This document shows positions 47,489 to 58,379 of a DNA stretch of 64,000 nucleotides, in pieces; positions within the stretch are counted from its first letter, which is position 1, and each line of letters begins with the position of its first letter. The notes below the pieces were generated by a model. That model did not search any database, was not told the origin of the DNA, and worked only from the letters and a program-made list of their open reading frames with translations. Origin of the DNA: Lautropia mirabilis (GTDB lineage Bacteria > Pseudomonadota > Gammaproteobacteria > Burkholderiales > Burkholderiaceae_E); the NCBI RefSeq assembly GCF_900637555.1, contig NZ_LR134378.1:878001-942000 (forward strand), read 5' to 3'. A program made the position numbers and the translations under genes.

Positions 47489-48109
47489 ATGGAACTGAAT
47501 ATCTTGAACGATCAGGGTCAGAAGGCTGGCGCCGTCTCGGTGGTTGACACCGTTTTCGGCACCGACTTCAATGAGCCGCTGATTCACCAGATCGTCGTGG
47601 CCTACCAGGCCAACGCCCGCAGCGGCAATCGTGCCCAGAAGGACCGTACCGAGGTCCGTCACTCCACGAAGAAGCCGTGGCGTCAGAAAGGCACGGGCCG
47701 TGCTCGTGCCGGTATGACCTCCAGCCCGCTGTGGCGCGGAGGCGGTCGCATCTTCCCGAACAAGCCGGATGAGAACTTCTCGCAGAAGGTCAACCGGAAG
47801 ATGTATCGCGCTGGCATGCGCTCCATCCTGTCGCAGCTGGTCCGCGAAGACCGTCTGTCGGTGGTCGAGTCGCTGAAGCTGGAAGCGCCCAAGACCAAAC
47901 TGCTGGTCGGCAAGCTCAACGGCATGGGTCTGAAGTCCACGCTCATCGTGGTCGACAACGAAGACGAGAACCTGTACCTGGCGGCTCGCAACCTGCCGCA
48001 CGTGCTGGTGCTCGAAACCCGCCACATCGACCCGCTGTCGCTGGTCCATTACGACAACGTCCTGGTCACCAAGCAGGCGCTGGCGCAGATTCAGGAGATG
48101 CTGGGATGA
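47489..48109 (+). CDS. rplD: 50S ribosomal protein L4
   Basis: 206 residues from the ATG at 47489 ([10 protein letters not shown]), with GAGAGGA upstream. An in-frame TTG at 47468 is less likely. The tunnel loop segment [30 protein letters not shown] is typical. In E. coli L4 represses the S10 operon through its leader; whether that survives here is unknown. The stop overlaps the rplW start. Confidence 0.98.
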   Translation: MELNILNDQGQKAGAVSVVDTVFGTDFNEPLIHQIVVAYQANARSGNRAQKDRTEVRHSTKKPWRQKGTGRARAGMTSSPLWRGGGRIFPNKPDENFSQKVNRKMYRAGMRSILSQLVREDRLSVVESLKLEAPKTKLLVGKLNGMGLKSTLIVVDNEDENLYLAARNLPHVLVLETRHIDPLSLVHYDNVLVTKQALAQIQEMLG

Positions 48110-48402
48110 ATCCGAATCGTCTGACACAAGTGGTGATCGCTCCGGTCATCTCCGAGAAAAGCACGCTGGTGGGCGAAAAGCAGAACCAGTACGTCTTCCG
48201 GGTGATGCAGGACGCCACCAAGGCTGAAGTCAAGGCTGCCATCGAGTCGCTGTTCAAGGTGACCGTCGATGCGGTCAACGTGGTCAACATCGCGGGCAAG
48301 CAGAAGCGCTTCGGCCGCAGCATGGGGCGTCGGCGGAACATCCGCAAGGCGTATGTCAGTCTGGCAGCGGGCCAAGAGATCAATTTCGCGGAGACCAAGT
48401 AA
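48106..48402 (+). CDS. rplW: 50S ribosomal protein L23
   Basis: 98 residues, starting [22 protein letters not shown] and containing [24 protein letters not shown]23 lies at the tunnel exit and docks trigger factor and SRP. Its ATG overlaps the rplD stop, and rplB starts at the base after its own stop. Confidence 0.98.
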   Translation: MNPNRLTQVVIAPVISEKSTLVGEKQNQYVFRVMQDATKAEVKAAIESLFKVTVDAVNVVNIAGKQKRFGRSMGRRRNIRKAYVSLAAGQEINFAETK

Positions 48403-49230
48403 ATGCCGGTCGTGAAACTGAAACCGACGTCGCCCGGCCGCCGGGCGATGGTCAAGGTCGTTACCCCGACCTTGCACAAGGGCGCCCCGGTTGCGTCGCT
48501 GATCGAGCCGAAGAAACGCGGCTCGGGTCGCAACAACCTGGGTCACATCACCACCCGTCATCGTGGTGGTGGCCACAAGCGTCATTACCGGATCGTCGAC
48601 TTCCGCCGCAACAAGGACGGTATTCCCGCCCGCGTCGAGCGCCTGGAATATGATCCGAACCGTAGCGCCCACCTGGCCCTGCTGCTGTACGCAGACGGCG
48701 AGCGTCGCTACATCCTGGCACCGCGTGGCGTTTCGGCCGGCGCTGAACTGATGTCCGGTTCCGAGGCACCGATCCGCGCCGGCAACACCCTGCCCATCCG
48801 CAACATCCCTGTGGGTTCCACGATCCACAACATCGAGATGCAGCCGGGCAAGGGCGGTCAGATCGCTCGTTCCGCCGGTGGTTCCGCACAGCTGCTGGCC
48901 CGTGAAGGCGTCTACGCGCAGGTTCGTCTGCGTTCCGGCGAGATCCGTCGCATCCACATCGAGTGCCGTGCAACCCTGGGCGAAGTCGGCAACGGCGAGC
49001 ACAGCCTGCGCCAGATCGGCAAGGCCGGTGCCACCCGCTGGCGTGGTATCCGCCCGACAGTCCGTGGCGTGGCCATGAACCCGATCGACCACCCGCACGG
49101 TGGTGGTGAGGGTCGCACGGGTGAGGGCCGCGTGCCTGTCAACCCGTGGGGCAAGCCGACCAAGGGCTATCGCACCCGTCGCAACAAGCGCAGCGATTCG
49201 ATGATCGTTCAGCGGCGCAAGAAGAAATAA
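48403..49230 (+). CDS. rplB: 50S ribosomal protein L2
   Basis: 275 residues, normal length. The start [14 protein letters not shown] and the peptidyl-transferase-proximal segment [19 protein letters not shown] are standard. Directly abuts rplW. Confidence 0.99.
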   Translation: MPVVKLKPTSPGRRAMVKVVTPTLHKGAPVASLIEPKKRGSGRNNLGHITTRHRGGGHKRHYRIVDFRRNKDGIPARVERLEYDPNRSAHLALLLYADGERRYILAPRGVSAGAELMSGSEAPIRAGNTLPIRNIPVGSTIHNIEMQPGKGGQIARSAGGSAQLLAREGVYAQVRLRSGEIRRIHIECRATLGEVGNGEHSLRQIGKAGATRWRGIRPTVRGVAMNPIDHPHGGGEGRTGEGRVPVNPWGKPTKGYRTRRNKRSDSMIVQRRKKK

Positions 49231-49243
49231 CCGGTAATACGAC

Positions 49244-49519
49244 ATGGCACGTTCAATCAAGAAGGGTCCGTTTGTCGACCATCACTTGCTGGCAAAAGTC
49301 GATGCAGTTGCATCGGGCAAGGACAAGCGCCCAATCAAAACCTGGTCGCGTCGTTCGACGGTTCTGCCTGAGTTCATTGGCCTGACCATTGCCGTCCACA
49401 ACGGCAAGCAGCACGTTCCGGTGTTCATCAACGAGAACATGGTGGGTCACAAGCTGGGTGAATTCGCGCTGACTCGCACGTTCAAAGGGCACGCCGCCGA
49501 CAAGAAGGCCAAGCGCTGA
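49244..49519 (+). CDS. rpsS: 30S ribosomal protein S19
   Basis: 91 residues, starting [16 protein letters not shown] and containing [32 protein letters not shown]. Standard length and position after rplB. Confidence 0.98.
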   Translation: MARSIKKGPFVDHHLLAKVDAVASGKDKRPIKTWSRRSTVLPEFIGLTIAVHNGKQHVPVFINENMVGHKLGEFALTRTFKGHAADKKAKR

Positions 49520-49599
49520 TGGTGAGGGCCGCCGCAGACCTCGTGTCGAAGGTGGCCCGCCCCATGTTGGCCTGACAAGATCAAGGGAAAGTTGACGAG

Positions 49600-49941
49600 A
49601 TGGAAACTCAAGCAGTCCTGCGCGGTGTCCGGATTTCTGCCCAGAAGGGTCGCCTGGTGGCAGACCAGGTTCGCGGAAAGTCGGTGGAAGCTGCGCTCAA
49701 TATCCTGAATTTCTCGCCCAAGAAAGCGGCGAAGATTCTCAAGAAGGTGCTCGAATCGGCCATTGCCAATGCCGAGCACAACGATGGTGCAGACGTGGAC
49801 GAACTCCGGGTCAGCCGGGTTCACGTCGAGAAAGGCCAGTCGCTGCGTCGCTTCTCGGCGCGCGCCAAGGGTCGTGGCGTCCGCATCGAGAAACAAACCT
49901 GCCATATCTACCTGACGGTCGGTACTGGCAAGAAGTCCTGA
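49600..49941 (+). CDS. rplV: 50S ribosomal protein L22
   Basis: 113 residues. The beta-hairpin that reaches the exit tunnel is visible as [17 protein letters not shown] near the C-terminus. The spacer to rpsS is 80 bases. Confidence 0.98.
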   Translation: METQAVLRGVRISAQKGRLVADQVRGKSVEAALNILNFSPKKAAKILKKVLESAIANAEHNDGADVDELRVSRVHVEKGQSLRRFSARAKGRGVRIEKQTCHIYLTVGTGKKS

Positions 49942-49961
49942 GCTGAGGAAGGACCGAGAAA

Positions 49962-50810
49962 ATGGGACAGAAAATTCACCCGACCGGATTCCGGCTTGCC
50001 GTCAGCCGCAACTGGGCTTCGCGTTGGTATGCAGGTAACAAAGACTTCGCCGGCAAGCTTGCAGAAGACCTGCAAGTGCGCGAGTTCCTCAAGAAGCGCC
50101 TGAAGAACGCCTCGGTCGGCCGCGTGCTGATCGAGCGTCCTGCCAAGAACGCACGCATCACCATCTACTCGGCTCGTCCGGGCGTGGTGATCGGCAAGAA
50201 GGGCGAGGACATCGAGCGTCTGAAGGTCGAGCTGACCAAGATGCTGGGCGTGCCCGTGCACGTCAACATCGAGGAAATCCGCAAGCCTGAGGTGGATGCT
50301 CAGCTGATCGCTGATTCCATCACCCAGCAGCTGGAAAAGCGCATCATGTTCCGCCGCGCCATGAAACGCGCCATGCAGAACGCCATGCGCCTGGGTGCCC
50401 AGGGCATCAAGATCATGAGCGCCGGTCGTCTGAACGGTGCCGAGATCGCCCGTACCGAGTGGTATCGCGAAGGTCGTGTGCCCCTGCACACCCTGCGCGC
50501 CGACGTGGACTACGGCACCTCCGAAGCTCAGACCACCTACGGCATCATCGGTGTGAAGGTGTGGGTCTACAAGGGCGACACCCTGGGTCGTGGCGAAGCG
50601 CCCGAGACCACCGAGAAGGAAGCCGCCGGCAACGAGCGTGAAGACCGTCGCGGTCGCCGCCCGGGCCGTCCTGGTGCTGCCCCCGGTCGTGGTCGTCGTC
50701 GTGAGGCCGGCGCCGAAGGCGCCGATGCCCGCGCCCCTGGTCGTCGCGCGCCCCGCAAGGCTGCTGCCGAGGCAGCTCCTGCCACGGCAGAAGACAAGGG
50801 CGACAACTGA
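49962..50810 (+). CDS. rpsC: 30S ribosomal protein S3 with long low-complexity tail
   Basis: 282 residues, against 233 in E. coli. Residues 1-210 are a normal S3 ([16 protein letters not shown]-type [26 protein letters not shown]). About 70 more residues form a tail rich in arginine, glycine, alanine and glutamate. Betaproteobacteria often have such a tail, but this one looks at the long end. Confidence 0.98.
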   Translation: MGQKIHPTGFRLAVSRNWASRWYAGNKDFAGKLAEDLQVREFLKKRLKNASVGRVLIERPAKNARITIYSARPGVVIGKKGEDIERLKVELTKMLGVPVHVNIEEIRKPEVDAQLIADSITQQLEKRIMFRRAMKRAMQNAMRLGAQGIKIMSAGRLNGAEIARTEWYREGRVPLHTLRADVDYGTSEAQTTYGIIGVKVWVYKGDTLGRGEAPETTEKEAAGNEREDRRGRRPGRPGAAPGRGRRREAGAEGADARAPGRRAPRKAAAEAAPATAEDKGDN

Positions 50811-50861
50811 TGGGTCTGCCTGTGCAGTCCGATGAGTGAACCAAGCTAAGGTAGAAGAATC

Positions 50862-51278
50862 ATGTTGCAACCCTCCAGACGTAAATACCGGAAGGAACAG
50901 AAAGGCCGCAACACGGGTCTCGCCACCCGTGGCGCCTCCGTTGCCTTCGGTGAATTCGGCCTGAAGGCGACCGCTCGTGGTCGCCTCACGGCTCGTCAGA
51001 TCGAATCGGCTCGTCGTGCCATGACGCGTCACATCAAACGGGGTGGTCGGATCTGGATCCGCATCTTCCCGGACAAGCCGATTTCCCAGAAACCTGCGGA
51101 AGTCCGTATGGGTAACGGTAAGGGCAACCCGGAATACTGGGTCGCCGAGATCCAGCCCGGCAAGGTGCTCTATGAAATGGACGGCGTGAACGAAGCGCTG
51201 GCCCGTGAAGCCTTCGCCCTGGCTGCGGCCAAGCTGCCGTTGTCCACGGTTTTCGTCACCCGTCAGATTGGCGCCTGA
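50862..51278 (+). CDS. rplP: 50S ribosomal protein L16
   Basis: 138 residues, starting [17 protein letters not shown], with [23 protein letters not shown]. It lies near the A-site tRNA. Standard length. Confidence 0.98.
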   Translation: MLQPSRRKYRKEQKGRNTGLATRGASVAFGEFGLKATARGRLTARQIESARRAMTRHIKRGGRIWIRIFPDKPISQKPAEVRMGNGKGNPEYWVAEIQPGKVLYEMDGVNEALAREAFALAAAKLPLSTVFVTRQIGA

Positions 51279-51296
51279 CGCCAACTGGAGTCGAAG

Positions 51297-51494
51297 ATGA
51301 AAGCGACAGAACTGAGAACCAAGGACGTGGCAGGTCTGCAGCAGGAGCTGAGTGATCTGGGCCGCGCGCATTTCGCGCTGCGCATGCAGATTGCCACCCA
51401 GCAGAACAGCAATACCGCCCAACTGAAGCGGCTGCGCCGCGACATTGCTCGCGTGCAGACCGTCATCAAAGAGAAGCAGGTGGCAGCCAAATGA
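51297..51494 (+). CDS. rpmC: 50S ribosomal protein L29
   Basis: 65 residues, a two-helix protein ([21 protein letters not shown], then [15 protein letters not shown]). Its stop overlaps the start of rpsQ. Confidence 0.97.
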   Translation: MKATELRTKDVAGLQQELSDLGRAHFALRMQIATQQNSNTAQLKRLRRDIARVQTVIKEKQVAAK

Positions 51495-51775
51495 GTGATC
51501 AAGCAGCGGTGCAAACCACCAACACCTCCCGCACCCGCACCCTCACCGGCCGGGTCACCAGCAACAAGATGCAGAAGACCGTGACCGTGCTGGTCGAGCA
51601 CAAGGTCAAGCATCCGGTGTACGGCAAGTACGTTGTGCAGTCCAAGAAGTACCATGCACACACCGACGCGCAGTACAACGAGGGCGACATCGTCGAGATC
51701 CAGGAAGGTCGTCCGGTCTCGAAGACCAAGTCCTGGTACGTTTCCCGTCTGCTGACCGCCGCCAAGGTGGTCTGA
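51491..51775 (+). CDS. rpsQ: 30S ribosomal protein S17
   Basis: 94 residues with [33 protein letters not shown] and [18 protein letters not shown]. Last gene of this transcription unit, with a strong terminator 20 bases after the stop. Confidence 0.98.
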   Translation: MSDQAAVQTTNTSRTRTLTGRVTSNKMQKTVTVLVEHKVKHPVYGKYVVQSKKYHAHTDAQYNEGDIVEIQEGRPVSKTKSWYVSRLLTAAKVV

Positions 51776-51794
51776 TCCAGTCGGATACGGCACT

Positions 51795-51832
51795 AGCACA
51801 ACGCCCGGCCTTGCGCCGGGCGTTGTGCTTTC
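51795..51832 (+). terminator. Intrinsic terminator after rpsQ
   Basis: AGCACAACGCCCGGC (51795-51809) and GCCGGGCGTTGTGCT (51815-51829) form a perfect 15-bp stem with a 5-base loop, followed by TTTCC. It ends the S10 operon ahead of the spc promoter. Confidence 0.88.
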
Positions 51833-51858
51833 CAGGTTGGAAAATTCCTTGGTCAGGC

Positions 51859-51887
51859 TTGTAAAAAGTCGGGAACTTTCCTATACT
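51859..51887 (+). promoter_or_regulatory. Promoter of the spc operon
   Basis: TTGTAA (51859-51864) and TATACT (51882-51887) with 17 bases between, 27 bases past the rpsQ terminator. Transcription would start near 51894. Confidence 0.75.
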
Positions 51888-51893
51888 CCAAGT

Positions 51894-52180
51894 CTTCCCA
51901 GCGCCAAGCGTGACATCCTCGTCATTCAAGGCTTGGGACTGCCGGTCAGGCGCGCGACACAAGCGGTCGCATCGTCTTTCGGCAACGCGATCGGTTCAGT
52001 CCGCTCAGCCTAGGTGGCTTTGCCCAAGGCATCCACGGGCGGTCAGGGCAGGTCGTTTCAATGAATTCAATCCGATCGGTTGTCCCGGCGTGGGCCAATC
52101 GGTCAACGGAACCAAGACTGGTCTGCGGCGGTATTGCCAACGCGGGTCCAAGTTGGGCAAGAAATCGTCAGGATATTGCA
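51894..52180 (+). promoter_or_regulatory. Long 5' leader of the spc operon
   Basis: About 287 bases between the predicted start and rplN. No gene is supportable in it; a frame from 52061 joins rplN but its first 40 codons do not resemble L14. The word ATCGGT recurs at 51989, 52074 and 52099. Ribosomal operon leaders of this length often carry an autoregulatory RNA structure, but I cannot identify a known one. Confidence 0.4.
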
Positions 52181-52549
52181 ATGATTCAGATGCAGTCGAC
52201 GCTGAGTGTCGCCGACAACACGGGGGCGCGCGAGGTCATGTGTATCAAGGTGCTCGGTGGCAGCAAGCGCCGCTACGCCGGAATCGGTGACATCATCAAG
52301 GTCTCTGTCAAGGAAGCGCAGCCTCGTGGCCGCGTGAAGAAAGGCGAGATCTATAACGCGGTCGTCGTGCGTACCGCCAAGGGCGTGCGTCGCCCCGACG
52401 GCTCGCTGCTGCGTTTTGATGGCAACGCCGCCGTGCTGCTCAACAGCAAGCTTGAGCCGATCGGCACCCGTATCTTCGGGCCTGTCACGCGTGAGCTGCG
52501 TACCGAGCGGTTCATGAAAATCGTCTCGCTGGCACCGGAAGTGCTTTGA
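52181..52549 (+). CDS. rplN: 50S ribosomal protein L14
   Basis: 122 residues from the ATG at 52181 ([17 protein letters not shown]), with AGGA 8 bases upstream. Normal length. First gene of the spc operon. Confidence 0.98.
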   Translation: MIQMQSTLSVADNTGAREVMCIKVLGGSKRRYAGIGDIIKVSVKEAQPRGRVKKGEIYNAVVVRTAKGVRRPDGSLLRFDGNAAVLLNSKLEPIGTRIFGPVTRELRTERFMKIVSLAPEVL

Positions 52550-52592
52550 GCCTGCCGATCAACACGCGATTCAAGCCGAGGGCTGTTTAATC

Positions 52593-52913
52593 ATGATGCA
52601 AAAGATTCGTAAGGGTGATGAGGTCATCGTCATCGCCGGGCGGGACAAGGGCAAGCGCGGTACCGTCACCCAGCGCGTGGACGACCGTCACCTGCTCGTC
52701 GACGGTGTCAACATCGTCAAGAAGCACGTCAAGCCGAACCCCATGCGGGGAACCAGCGGCGGCGTGGTGGACAAGTCGATGCCCATCGACCAGTCCAACG
52801 TGATGCTGTTCAACCCCACGTCCGGCAAGGGCGACCGGGTTGGATTCAAGGTTCTTGAGGATGGTCGCAAGGTCCGCGTCTTCAAGTCCAACGGCGAAGA
52901 GCTGAAGTCCTGA
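52593..52913 (+). CDS. rplX: 50S ribosomal protein L24
   Basis: 106 residues. The ATG at 52593 is followed by a second ATG at 52596, and either could be used. The KOW motif region reads [22 protein letters not shown]24 starts 50S assembly. Confidence 0.97.
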   Translation: MMQKIRKGDEVIVIAGRDKGKRGTVTQRVDDRHLLVDGVNIVKKHVKPNPMRGTSGGVVDKSMPIDQSNVMLFNPTSGKGDRVGFKVLEDGRKVRVFKSNGEELKS

Positions 52914-52950
52914 TTCCTGCAGGAATCGGAAGACCCAAAAGGAAACATCG

Positions 52951-53490
52951 ATGGCGCGTCTCTTAGAAACCTATCGTGAAAAGCTCGTTCCCGAGCTGAC
53001 CAAGCGATTCGGCTACAAATCCGTGATGGAAGTGCCCCGGATCACCAAGATCACGCTGAACATGGGCGTGGGTGAAGCGGTTGCCGACAAGAAGATCATG
53101 GACAACGCCGTGGCCGACCTGGCCAAGATCGCCGGCCAGAAGCCCGTGGTTACCAAGGCCCGCAAGGCCATTGCCGGCTTCAAGATCCGGGAAGGCTATC
53201 CCATTGGCTGCATGGTCACCCTGCGTGGTGTCCGCATGTATGAGTTCCTGGATCGTCTGATCACCGTGGCCCTGCCGCGTGTGCGTGACTTCCGGGGCGT
53301 GTCCGGCCGTTCCTTCGACGGTCGCGGCAACTACAACTTCGGTGTCAAGGAACAGATCATGTTCCCCGAGATCGAGTATGACAAGGTTGACGCACTGCGT
53401 GGTCTGAACATCAGCATCACGACGACCGCAAAAACCGACGAGGAAGCCAAGGCGCTGCTGTCCGCTTTCCGGTTTCCGTTCCGCAACTGA
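52951..53490 (+). CDS. rplE: 50S ribosomal protein L5
   Basis: 179 residues, identical in length to E. coli L5. It contains [15 protein letters not shown] and the 5S-RNA-contact segment [30 protein letters not shown]. Confidence 0.99.
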   Translation: MARLLETYREKLVPELTKRFGYKSVMEVPRITKITLNMGVGEAVADKKIMDNAVADLAKIAGQKPVVTKARKAIAGFKIREGYPIGCMVTLRGVRMYEFLDRLITVALPRVRDFRGVSGRSFDGRGNYNFGVKEQIMFPEIEYDKVDALRGLNISITTTAKTDEEAKALLSAFRFPFRN

Positions 53491-53540
53491 GGTTGGCTGG
53501 CATTAGCCGAAAACCGAAGCTGACCTCCAGGGGTGAATGA

Positions 53541-53846
53541 ATGGCAAAGGCATCCATGATCGAGCGCGAGAAGAAGCGCGAAGCACTGGTCAAGAAGTAC
53601 GCCGCCAAGCGCGCAGCACTTCAGGCCATCATCGATGATCAATCCAAATCCGACGAGGAGCGCTATCAGGCGCGTCTCGCCATCCAGAAACAACCGCGCG
53701 CTGCCAGTCCCACGCGCATGCGCAAGCGCTGCGCCCTCACGGGTCGTCCGCGCGGCGTTTTCCGCAAGTTCGGCCTGGGCCGCAACAAGCTGCGTGAATT
53801 CGCCATGCGGGGCGAGATCCCCGGGCTGACCAAAGCCAGCTGGTAA
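53541..53846 (+). CDS. rpsN: 30S ribosomal protein S14 (zinc-independent type)
   Basis: 101 residues, starting [17 protein letters not shown]. The long form lacks the CxxC zinc pairs of short S14. [41 protein letters not shown] is the conserved end. Confidence 0.98.
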   Translation: MAKASMIEREKKREALVKKYAAKRAALQAIIDDQSKSDEERYQARLAIQKQPRAASPTRMRKRCALTGRPRGVFRKFGLGRNKLREFAMRGEIPGLTKASW

Positions 53847-53856
53847 CTGCGTCGGA

Positions 53857-53943
53857 GTGAAAGAAGTGATCAAGTTTGAATCGAATTCGGCCAAGCTGGG
53901 CGTCAAGCCGGCACTGGCCTGCTACGGGAGCGATTACCAATGA
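53857..53943 (+). CDS. Possible small ORF coupled to rpsH
   Basis: 28 codons from a GTG at 53857, or 25 from the GTG at 53866, which has GGAG 9 bases upstream. The peptide reads [20 protein letters not shown] in its first 20 residues from the second start. Its TGA overlaps the rpsH ATG (ATGA). Length and lack of known relatives make it tentative; coupling and the ribosome-binding site are the only support. Confidence 0.3.
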   Translation: MKEVIKFESNSAKLGVKPALACYGSDYQ

Positions 53944-54335
53944 GCATGAGCGATCCGATCGCCGACATGTTCACGCGGATCCGCAACGCGCAGCGCGTCG
54001 AGAAGGAATCCGTCGTGATCCCGTCGTCCAAACTGAAGGTGGCCATCGCCCGCGTTCTGCAGGAAGAAGGCTATGTCGAGGGCTTTGAAGTCCTCGAGAA
54101 CGACGGCAAGCCGCTGCTGAAAGTGGCACTGAAGTACTATGCCGGCCGTCCGGTCATCGAGCGCCTCGAGCGGGTGTCGCGTCCTGGTCTGCGGATCTAC
54201 AAGGCGCGCAACGACCTGCCTCAGGTGATGAACGGCCTGGGCGTTGCCATCATCACCACGTCCCAGGGCGTGATGACCGATCGCAAGGCACGTCAGACCG
54301 GCATCGGCGGCGAAGTGCTGGGTTACGTCGCTTAA
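53940..54335 (+). CDS. rpsH: 30S ribosomal protein S8
   Basis: 131 residues, starting [19 protein letters not shown]8 binds the 16S central domain and in E. coli represses the spc operon. GGGAG lies about 11 bases before the ATG, and the start overlaps a possible short upstream ORF. Confidence 0.98.
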   Translation: MSMSDPIADMFTRIRNAQRVEKESVVIPSSKLKVAIARVLQEEGYVEGFEVLENDGKPLLKVALKYYAGRPVIERLERVSRPGLRIYKARNDLPQVMNGLGVAIITTSQGVMTDRKARQTGIGGEVLGYVA

Positions 54336-54347
54336 GGAGGCCAGAAC

Positions 54348-54881
54348 ATGTCCCGTATCGGAAAGATGCCGATCGCCGTGCCCAAGGGTGCGGAGGTCAA
54401 GCTGGCTGCCGACAGCATTACCGTCAAGGGCCCGCTGGGCACCCTGACCCAGGCAATCAATCCCAACGCGCAGATCAAGCAGGAAGGCGAACAGCTGCTG
54501 GTCAGCCCTACCAACGACTCGGCTGAAGCCAACGCCATGTCGGGTACGCTGCGTGCGCTGGTGGCCAACATGGTCAACGGCGTCACCAAGGGCTTCGAGC
54601 GTCGCCTCACGCTGGTCGGCGTGGGCTTTCGTGCACAGGCTCAAGGCAGCAACCTCAACCTGTCGCTCGGTTTCTCGCACCCTATCGTGCATAAGCTGCC
54701 GGAAGGCGTGAAGGCGGAAACGCCCAGCCAGACGGAGATCGTGCTGAAAGGGGCCGACAAGCAGAAGGTTGGTCAGGTGGCCGCCAACATCCGTGCCTAT
54801 CGTCCGCCCGAGCCCTATAAGGGCAAGGGTGTTCGCTACTCGGATGAGCGGGTCACGTTGAAAGAAACCAAGAAGAAGTAA
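54348..54881 (+). CDS. rplF: 50S ribosomal protein L6
   Basis: 177 residues, standard length, starting [14 protein letters not shown] and ending with [22 protein letters not shown]. An AGGAGG precedes the ATG by 8 bases. Confidence 0.98.
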   Translation: MSRIGKMPIAVPKGAEVKLAADSITVKGPLGTLTQAINPNAQIKQEGEQLLVSPTNDSAEANAMSGTLRALVANMVNGVTKGFERRLTLVGVGFRAQAQGSNLNLSLGFSHPIVHKLPEGVKAETPSQTEIVLKGADKQKVGQVAANIRAYRPPEPYKGKGVRYSDERVTLKETKKK

Positions 54882-54963
54882 GGGCACGAGAGGGTGATCG
54901 CCCACGGGTCGGCCAGAAGGGCCGACCGGCAGCGGGCCGATCATCCGGGTGCAAGGAACAGAG

Positions 54964-55335
54964 ATGGCATTTGACAAAAAGGCATCGCGCCTGCGGCGTT
55001 CGCGCCAGACGCGGCACAAGATCAGCGAGTTGCGCGTCAACCGCCTGTCCGTTTTCCGCAGCAATGCGCATATCTACGCCAACATCCTGTCGCCTGAGGG
55101 TGACCGGGTCCTGGTGTCGGCTTCCACGGTTGAAGCCGATGTGCGTGCCGAGCTGGCCAAGAAGCCGGGTCGTGGCGGCAACGTCAGTGCAGCGTCGATC
55201 GTCGGCAAGCGCGTGGCAGAGAAGGCACTGAAAGCTGGTATCGAATCGGTTGCGTTCGATCGCTCCGGCTATCGCTATCACGGACGGGTCCGCGCGCTGG
55301 CTGAAGCCGCACGCGAGGCCGGACTGAAGTTCTGA
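54964..55335 (+). CDS. rplR: 50S ribosomal protein L18
   Basis: 123 residues from the ATG at 54964 ([17 protein letters not shown]). A GTG at 54949 is in frame but less likely. It binds 5S rRNA; the end [25 protein letters not shown] is typical. Confidence 0.98.
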   Translation: MAFDKKASRLRRSRQTRHKISELRVNRLSVFRSNAHIYANILSPEGDRVLVSASTVEADVRAELAKKPGRGGNVSAASIVGKRVAEKALKAGIESVAFDRSGYRYHGRVRALAEAAREAGLKF

Positions 55336-55348
55336 GGACGGAAAACGA

Positions 55349-55876
55349 ATGGCAAAGGTTCAGGCACGTGGCCCGCAGCGCGGGGCCGATGAGCGTGATG
55401 ACGGTCTGAAGGAAAAGATGATCGGCATCAACCGGGTCACCAAGGTTGTTAAAGGTGGTCGGATTCTGGGTTTTGCAGCCCTGGTCGTGGTTGGTGACGG
55501 TGATGGTCGCGTCGGCATGGGCAAGGGCAAGGCCCGCGAGGTGCCCGTGGCGGTGCAGAAAGCCATGGACGAAGCACGCCGCAAGATGTTCAAGGTGCCC
55601 CTGCGCAGCGGCACGGTTCCTCACGTCGTCGAAGGCCGTCACGGCGCTTCGCGCGTGTACATCGCTCCGGCTGCTGACGGTACCGGCGTGATTGCCGGCG
55701 GTCCGATGCGTGCCGTGTTCGAGGTGCTGGGTGTGAGCAACGTCGTGGCCAAGAGCCATGGCTCCAGCAACCCCTACAACATGGTCCGTGCAACGCTGGA
55801 CGCCTTCCGTAATTTGTCGACCCCGGCCGAGATCGCTGCCAAGCGCGGCAAGACGGTCGAGGAAATCTTGGGTTGA
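55349..55876 (+). CDS. rpsE: 30S ribosomal protein S5
   Basis: 175 residues. It contains [20 protein letters not shown] and [21 protein letters not shown], with the spectinomycin-loop segment unchanged as far as can be judged. Confidence 0.98.
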   Translation: MAKVQARGPQRGADERDDGLKEKMIGINRVTKVVKGGRILGFAALVVVGDGDGRVGMGKGKAREVPVAVQKAMDEARRKMFKVPLRSGTVPHVVEGRHGASRVYIAPAADGTGVIAGGPMRAVFEVLGVSNVVAKSHGSSNPYNMVRATLDAFRNLSTPAEIAAKRGKTVEEILG

Positions 55877-55917
55877 ACGTCCGCTGAGACCGCGGACGTT
55901 CAGTCTGGAGAGACTTG

Positions 55918-56109
55918 ATGAGCAACGAACAGAAGAAAACGGTCAAAGTGAAGCTGGTCCGTAGCCCCAGCCGTACGGTTGGTGGGCATCGTGACACGGT
56001 TCTCGGCCTTGGCCTGAAGCGGATGAATCAGGTCCGCGAACTGGAAGATACGCCCGCGGTGCGCGGCATGATCACCAAGGTGGCATACCTGGTCAAGGTG
56101 GTGGATTGA
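55918..56109 (+). CDS. rpmD: 50S ribosomal protein L30
   Basis: 63 residues from the ATG at 55918, with GGAGAG about 8 bases upstream. It contains [29 protein letters not shown]. rplO begins one base after its stop. Confidence 0.97.
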   Translation: MSNEQKKTVKVKLVRSPSRTVGGHRDTVLGLGLKRMNQVRELEDTPAVRGMITKVAYLVKVVD

Positions 56110-56110
56110 T

Positions 56111-56569
56111 ATGCGACTGAATGACTTGAAACCCGCAGAAGGTGCCCGGCACGCCGCCAAGCGTGTCGGTCGCGGCATCGGTTCCGGCCTGGGCAAGACG
56201 GCCGGTCGTGGCCACAAGGGCCAGAAATCCCGTTCCGGCGGCTTCCACAAGGTTGGTTTCGAAGGCGGTCAGATGCCGCTGCAGCGTCGTCTGCCCAAGC
56301 GCGGCTTCAAGTCGCTGCAGGCTGGCCGCGTTGCCGAGGTGCGCCTGTCGGACCTGCAGCGTCTGGAAGCCACCGACATCGATCTGGGCGTGCTGAAGGC
56401 CGCCGGCATCGTGTCGCAGCTGGCGCTGTCCGCCAAGGTCATCCTGGCCGGCGAGATCAAGCGCAAGGTGTCCCTGGTTGGCGTGGGTGCCACCAAGGGT
56501 GCTCGCAGCGCCATTGAGGCCGCTGGTGGCAGCGTCCAGGATCCTGTCGCTGAACAAGCTGCGGCCTGA
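56111..56569 (+). CDS. rplO: 50S ribosomal protein L15
   Basis: 152 residues. The glycine-rich N-terminal extension [25 protein letters not shown] is typical. secY follows after 4 bases. Confidence 0.98.
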   Translation: MRLNDLKPAEGARHAAKRVGRGIGSGLGKTAGRGHKGQKSRSGGFHKVGFEGGQMPLQRRLPKRGFKSLQAGRVAEVRLSDLQRLEATDIDLGVLKAAGIVSQLALSAKVILAGEIKRKVSLVGVGATKGARSAIEAAGGSVQDPVAEQAAA

Positions 56570-56573
56570 GTAA

Positions 56574-57914
56574 ATGGCAACCAATCGGTCAGTGCAGGCT
56601 CGTGAGGCCAACAAGTACGGCGACTTGAAGCGCCGTCTTGTGTTTCTGCTGCTGGCGCTCGTGGTGTTCCGCATCGGCACCCACATCCCTGTGCCCGGAA
56701 TCAATCCGGACGCGATGGCGGAACTCTTCGGTAACCAGGAAGGTGGTGTCCTCGGCCTGTTCAACCTCTTCTCGGGTGGCGCGCTCAGCCGGTTCTCGGT
56801 GTTTGCGCTGGGGATCATGCCGTACATCTCGGCATCGATCATCATGCAGCTGCTGACGGTCGTGGTGCCGTCGCTCGATCAGATCAAGAAGGAAGGCGAG
56901 GCCGGTCGGCGCATCATCACCAAGTACACGCGGTGGGCTACGCTGGCACTGGCCACGTTCCAGGCACTGGGCATTTCGGTGGCGCTGGAGTCTCAGGGCA
57001 ACCTGGTCTCCGACCCCGGTTTCATGTTCCGGGTGGTCGCGGTCATCTCGCTGGTTACCGGCACGATGTTCCTGATGTGGCTGGGCGAACAGATTACCGA
57101 ACGGGGTCTGGGCAACGGCATCTCGCTGATCATCTTCTCCGGCATTGTGTCCGGCCTGCCTGGCGCCATTGGCGGCATGGGCTCGCTGGTCAGCAACGGC
57201 AACATGAACCCGGTGGCGGCGCTGATCATCATGGCGTTGGTCATTCTGGTGACGGCCTTCGTGGTCTTCATCGAGCGCGGTCAGCGTCGGATCACCATCA
57301 ACTACGCCAAGCGTCAGGTCGGTAACAAGATCTATCAGGGGCAGACCTCCTATCTGCCGTTGAAGCTGAACATGGCCGGCGTCATCCCGCCGATCTTTGC
57401 CAGCTCCATCATCCTGTTCCCGGCCACCCTTGCGCAGTGGTTCACCTCCGGTGACAGCGAGAACGTCGCGGTCCGCACGCTGCGGGACGTGGCCGCCACG
57501 CTGTCTCCTGGTCAGCCGGTGTACATGTTGCTGTACGCCATCGCCATCATCTTCTTCTGCTTCTTCTACACGGCCCTGCAGTACAACAGCCGTGACACAG
57601 CCGAGAATCTGAAGAAAAGTGGTGCTATGCTCCCGGGCATCCGCCCTGGCGAGCAGACGGCCAAGTACATCGACAAGGTACTGACTCGGCTGACGGCCGT
57701 GGGGGCGCTCTACATCACGCTGGTCTGCCTGCTGCCCGAGTTCCTCATCCTGGAGTGGAACGTCCCGTTCTACTTCGGCGGAACCTCGCTGCTGATCATC
57801 GTGGTGGTGACGATGGACTTCATGGCACAGGTTCAGACGCACCTGATGTCCAACCAGTACGAAAGCCTGCTGAAGAAAGCAAACTTCAAGGGGCTGGGTT
57901 CGATGGGTCGCTGA
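56574..57914 (+). CDS. secY: Preprotein translocase subunit SecY
   Basis: 446 residues with ten hydrophobic segments, the channel subunit of SecYEG in the inner membrane. It contains [38 protein letters not shown] (plug and lateral gate region) and the cytoplasmic loop [19 protein letters not shown] that contacts the ribosome and SecA. Confidence 0.99.
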   Translation: MATNRSVQAREANKYGDLKRRLVFLLLALVVFRIGTHIPVPGINPDAMAELFGNQEGGVLGLFNLFSGGALSRFSVFALGIMPYISASIIMQLLTVVVPSLDQIKKEGEAGRRIITKYTRWATLALATFQALGISVALESQGNLVSDPGFMFRVVAVISLVTGTMFLMWLGEQITERGLGNGISLIIFSGIVSGLPGAIGGMGSLVSNGNMNPVAALIIMALVILVTAFVVFIERGQRRITINYAKRQVGNKIYQGQTSYLPLKLNMAGVIPPIFASSIILFPATLAQWFTSGDSENVAVRTLRDVAATLSPGQPVYMLLYAIAIIFFCFFYTALQYNSRDTAENLKKSGAMLPGIRPGEQTAKYIDKVLTRLTAVGALYITLVCLLPEFLILEWNVPFYFGGTSLLIIVVVTMDFMAQVQTHLMSNQYESLLKKANFKGLGSMGR

Positions 57915-57941
57915 TAGTTCAGCGACCCTTACAGGAAAACA

Positions 57942-58160
57942 ATGTCGAAGGAAGATGTCATCCAGATGCAGGGCGAGGTGTTGGAGAACCTTCCCAACGC
58001 CACGTTCCGCGTCAAGCTGGAGAATGGTCATGTGGTCCTTGGCCACATTTCCGGGAAAATGCGGATGCACTACATCCGGATCCTGCCTGGAGACAAGGTG
58101 ACGGTCGAGCTGACGCCTTACGATCTTTCCAGGGCGCGTATCGTCTTTCGCGCGAAGTAA
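57942..58160 (+). CDS. infA: Translation initiation factor IF-1
   Basis: 72 residues, standard length, one S1-like OB fold ([41 protein letters not shown]). Position between secY and rpmJ is common in betaproteobacteria. Confidence 0.98.
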   Translation: MSKEDVIQMQGEVLENLPNATFRVKLENGHVVLGHISGKMRMHYIRILPGDKVTVELTPYDLSRARIVFRAK

Positions 58161-58249
58161 GACGGGGTGTTTGCCGTGGCGTCCACTGCGGCAGTCATTA
58201 GAGGTTAATACGGCGGGGCGAGCCCCGCTTGGTGAGCAAGGGACAGAAC

Positions 58250-58363
58250 ATGAAAGTCATGGCCAGTGTCAAGAAGATGTGCCGGAATTGCAAGATCATC
58301 AGGCGCAATGGAATTGTCCGCGTTATTTGTGTCGATCCCCGGCACAAGCAGCGTCAGGGTTGA
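58250..58363 (+). CDS. rpmJ: 50S ribosomal protein L36
   Basis: 37 residues, short but complete: [20 protein letters not shown]... with the zinc ligands CRNC, a later Cys and DPRH, so the zinc-binding form. Residue 4 is Met where relatives have Arg. AAGGGA lies 9 bases upstream. A GCGGGGC-GA-GCCCCGC hairpin lies in the spacer before it, near 58213-58228. Confidence 0.96.
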   Translation: MKVMASVKKMCRNCKIIRRNGIVRVICVDPRHKQRQG

Positions 58364-58379
58364 GAGAGGAATCTGAAAC

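Noticed and set aside
52061-52180. N-terminal extension of L14 by 40 codons
   Set aside because: The conserved L14 start at 52181 has its own AGGA, and the upstream codons do not resemble any L14.
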